Shown here in pieces: positions 61,280-64,000 of a DNA stretch of 64,000 bases. Numbering within the stretch: the stretch's first letter is position 1; each line of letters starts with the position of its first letter. The notes beneath the pieces are model-generated. The model did not search any database. It was not told the origin of the DNA and worked only from the letters and a program-made list of their open reading frames with translations. The DNA comes from Taxillus chinensis (taxonomy: Eukaryota > Streptophyta > Magnoliopsida > Santalales > Loranthaceae): assembly GCA_023512835.1 (NCBI GenBank), contig CM042088.1, forward strand, positions 40,528,164 to 40,592,163, in the 5' to 3' direction. Both the position numbers and the translations under genes were made by a program.

Positions 61280-62337
61280 CAGGGACGGATCTAGAAAATT
61301 TAGATTGGGGGGGCCAAAATATAAATTATTAAAATTATTATAACTCTTATTTAGAAATTATTATTCCAAATTGCAATTAAGAGCACTATATTATAACGTT
61401 ATTATAGACATATTAATATATAACTCTATATTAACTGACTACGATAATATAACTTGTTACTTCACACTTACGATCGTAAAAATTTTATATTAACGATTAT
61501 ATATTAATGTCACTTTAATATAAAGCTACAACTCTATTGTTTTAAGAAGATTTTTCTAATATTATAATAATTCGTTTATAAATTATAAATTATAAATTAT
61601 AAATTATAAATTATAAATTATATATATAATTTTAATATCTTATCATTTGAGACATACCGACCTGAAATGAGAAGAAAAATATTATAAAAAAACTATTAGA
61701 TAATAACTACTTAAAAACATGCTTTAATTATAAAATTATTAAATATAGCAATGATTGGTAATACTAAATAGGTTTTCAAGTATATTATCAAGTACTTAAT
61801 ATAACAATAATACCAAATATATATTAGACAATAAAAATAATATATTACATTATGTCAAGGAAAGAGAATAATATTTATAATGACAAAGTATTATGTCATT
61901 GTACCATTAGAATAAATAATAATATCATATATGGATAAGAGTTTTATGACTGTATTATTATTAATGCTTGTCCATTTCTTTTAAATTGATAGTTTTATGC
62001 AATTAAAATTCTCGGATAGCATTTTTAATAATTGTATAATTTTATGTAAATATTTTTAAGAAGTTAAGCAATATTTTATATTTTTTAATTTTAACAAGAT
62101 ATCTCTTTTTATTTGGGCTACATGGTAACGAAGATATCTCTTTTCACTTTTAAAAGAGAATATTTGGGCTGCATGGTATCAGCATATTATTTGTTAACAA
62201 TAATATTGTTAAGTATATATATATATATTTACTCCCTAAAAAACTTATCTCCCTAAAAATTAATATATATATATATATAATTGACAAAAAATGGGGGGGA
62301 CCATGGCCCCTGCCGGCCCCCCCTGCCTCCGTCTCTG
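61280..62337. mobile_element. Non-autonomous hAT element (1,058 bp)
   Basis: The left end is CAGGGACGGA and the right end reverse-complements to CAGAGACGGA (9 of 10). The 8-bp duplication GTGGATAG flanks both ends exactly (61272-61279 and 62338-62345). Both ends have G-rich words next to the TIR. The interior is very AT-rich, contains a 7-bp ATAAATT tandem repeat and has no transposase, so it would depend on one in trans. Confidence 0.88.
61577..61622. repeat. Tandem 7-bp repeat (TATAAAT)n
   Basis: About six uninterrupted copies of a 7-base unit lie inside the hAT element. Confidence 0.85.
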
Positions 62338-64000
62338 GTGGATAGCCACCTAAATAGGGCTCCTTCTAGGGTGCTGCTCGAAACTTGTTACAACCTCACT
62401 CCATGCCATGTAATAAACACTCAACTTACATAATAATGAGTTACAAAATAAATAAGGTCACCAATCCCAAAACATGGTGTCTCAATAGTATGTGTTCTCA
62501 ATAAATACATATGTCTCAGTCTCAAAACATTATAATATCTCAAAACAAAATGATAGATTAAATGCTCATACTTTCATAACGGGTTACCCTCTTAATACCT
62601 GTTAGGACCTGCAAAAGAGACATCAAGGTGGCTGAGCAAACTATAACTCAATAGGGATTATGCCTTTCGGAACCGACCCAACACCTTCACCAAAATATGC
62701 TTAGTGAATATATGTGCAATGTAGTGTAATTAAAATAATAGTAACATCACACAATATATGTCCACCAGGACGTTCTCATGCCACTCTCAGGTGATCCTTT
62801 TAATGGATCCTCAATACTCGGTTCATTTGTGGATCGTCCCCTCAATGGGACTTCAGTTTCTCGTGTCCATGTTATGACTATTTCCTCACTATAACCTCAA
62901 TCTTTCAAGTCAAGACAAGGTAACACAACAAACAAGCATGTCAAAACAAATCACAATTTTAAAGAATGTTTAATACCCAAAAACATACCACAATGCAAAT
63001 TCTCACCAACCATTACACAAGACAGAATTAGAAATCCAATACTCTAACCTTACCACAATTTTGTAAAACAGAATCAAGAGGACAGAACCACCTAACTCGA
63101 ATTTAGCTGAACTTAAGATTTCAAATTGAAGAATCTTCCTTCCCCTAGTTCCTCTTCGATGGACGTCTCCCACCCTCAAGAACGTAGCAACAACAATCAA
63201 ACAGACTGCTCTCTTTCTCTCTCTCTCTCTGACGACTTCATAACAAAATCCCCATAACACCAAAATCGCAAAATAGATTGACATATATTGAAAAATACAA
63301 AGTCGCAGAGTCGACATCGACCAAAATATACCCCCATCGACATACATCGATCACATATTCTCGTGTTGACCGGACCTATGTCGACCAACCTTAATTATAA
63401 CATGGTCTATATATATGCAGCTAAATTGACCGTGTCAACCACATATCAATCACATGTCGACCATGTCGAATACCATTCTTATATCAACCAACTCTTAAAG
63501 AAAACTCTCTGTATTTTCCCTCTAGTCGACACCAACCACATATCGACCATATCGATCACAATCTTGCATCAACCACGAAGCCACACTTCTCTCTAGATTT
63601 TCCCTTAAGTCAACACCGACCAATAAGAGGGGATAGGCCGATCACGTCGGCCACAATATCTCACATCAACCAAGGCTATATTGACCAAGACTTCAAACGA
63701 CAATCGAACTTAACTTTTCCCAAATAATTTTGCTTCTGAACCACTATCACTCCCCAGATTTCCCAATGCCAAAAAATCAATTAGTGATGTCCCATATCTT
63801 GCACCGATGAGGACAAAGAATTGGCGGATGGCCACCTAATTAGGTACTTGTCTTCACCTCCCAGCCGCGCTATCATCGTCTCACACCCCCACACATCTCA
63901 CCCTTGCATAGTACATGAAGACAAGTACAGGAAGCTTGTGTATTGGTACGTAGTCAGCCACATTTTGACCTTCCTCCTAATCCTTGCCATGGAAGCCGCA
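62338..64000. other. Repeat-derived non-coding sequence
   Basis: After the hAT element the text continues the disrupted repeat (GCCACCTAAATAGG). It then passes through sequence with no coding frame that reads like the non-coding part of a large retroelement. An array of TCGACCA-like words fills 63300-63700. A second copy of the hAT target repeat lies at about 63727-63856. I cannot name the parent element. Confidence 0.45.
63300..63700 (+). repeat. Array of TCGACCA/TCAACCA-like words
   Basis: More than fifteen short words of the type (G/A)TCGACCA, TCAACCA, TTGACC and ATCGATCACA occur on one strand with irregular spacing, often in the combination 'CGACCA...TCGATCACAAT...CATCAACCA'. This is a degenerate repeat, not a simple microsatellite. 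Confidence 0.6.

Noticed and set aside
1..64000. CRISPR array, bacterial operon or organelle-type gene cluster
   Set aside because: No regularly spaced identical repeats, no Shine-Dalgarno-led gene runs and no organelle genes were seen. All genes are of plant nuclear type.

Overview
The window is nuclear chromosomal DNA of a flowering plant, most likely a eudicot. It is AT-rich, with four spaced intron-bearing or intronless plant genes, long non-coding stretches full of A/T runs and microsatellites, and many plant transposon remnants. I see no bacterial operon, CRISPR, rRNA or functional tRNA gene. The species cannot be named from the sequence alone.

Four host genes can be supported. (1) A Dof zinc-finger factor of the DOF1.5/COG1 type, minus strand, 625-1221. 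(2) A complete SCAR/WAVE gene, minus strand, 14009-26362. I assembled it from nine coding exons whose splice phases all close into 1,804 residues: SCAR homology domain, a huge repeat-bearing exon, then WH2 and acidic ends. (3) An ALOG/LSH nuclear protein, plus strand, 48864-49382. (4) A trihelix factor of the ASIL type, minus strand, 52399-54340, with a 14-base last exon. Three are transcriptional regulators and one controls actin nucleation through Arp2/3. Nothing suggests that they act as a cluster. All four have a GA/CT tract near the start codon.

The space between them is a record of transposition. In order: a Mutator-like element that may carry captured sequence (2923-3507); a TRIM on the minus strand (5155-5503); a decayed copia fragment (9935-10345); a tRNA-derived SINE and a MITE-like inverted repeat inside SCAR introns; a truncated gypsy element (34878-38735) holding a nested 1.39 kb solo LTR (36964-38352) with a striking array of TTACTCCG-like motifs; a GC-rich palindromic element (43698-45407) made of two 414-bp LTRs in opposite orientation; a young, nearly full-length copia element (55481-60914) with equal 233-bp LTRs, a CTTAG target duplication and several frameshifts; and a non-autonomous hAT element (61280-62337) with an 8-bp target duplication.

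The most unusual object is the palindromic LTR element. Both of its outer ends are the U5 side of the LTR, so it does not have the layout of a normal integrated retrotransposon. A diverged duplicate of its flanks nearby preserves the empty site. The repeat expansion in the SCAR protein and the motif array in the solo LTR are the next most interesting signals. All exon joins and family calls rest on reading by eye and remembered family features; no search was run.
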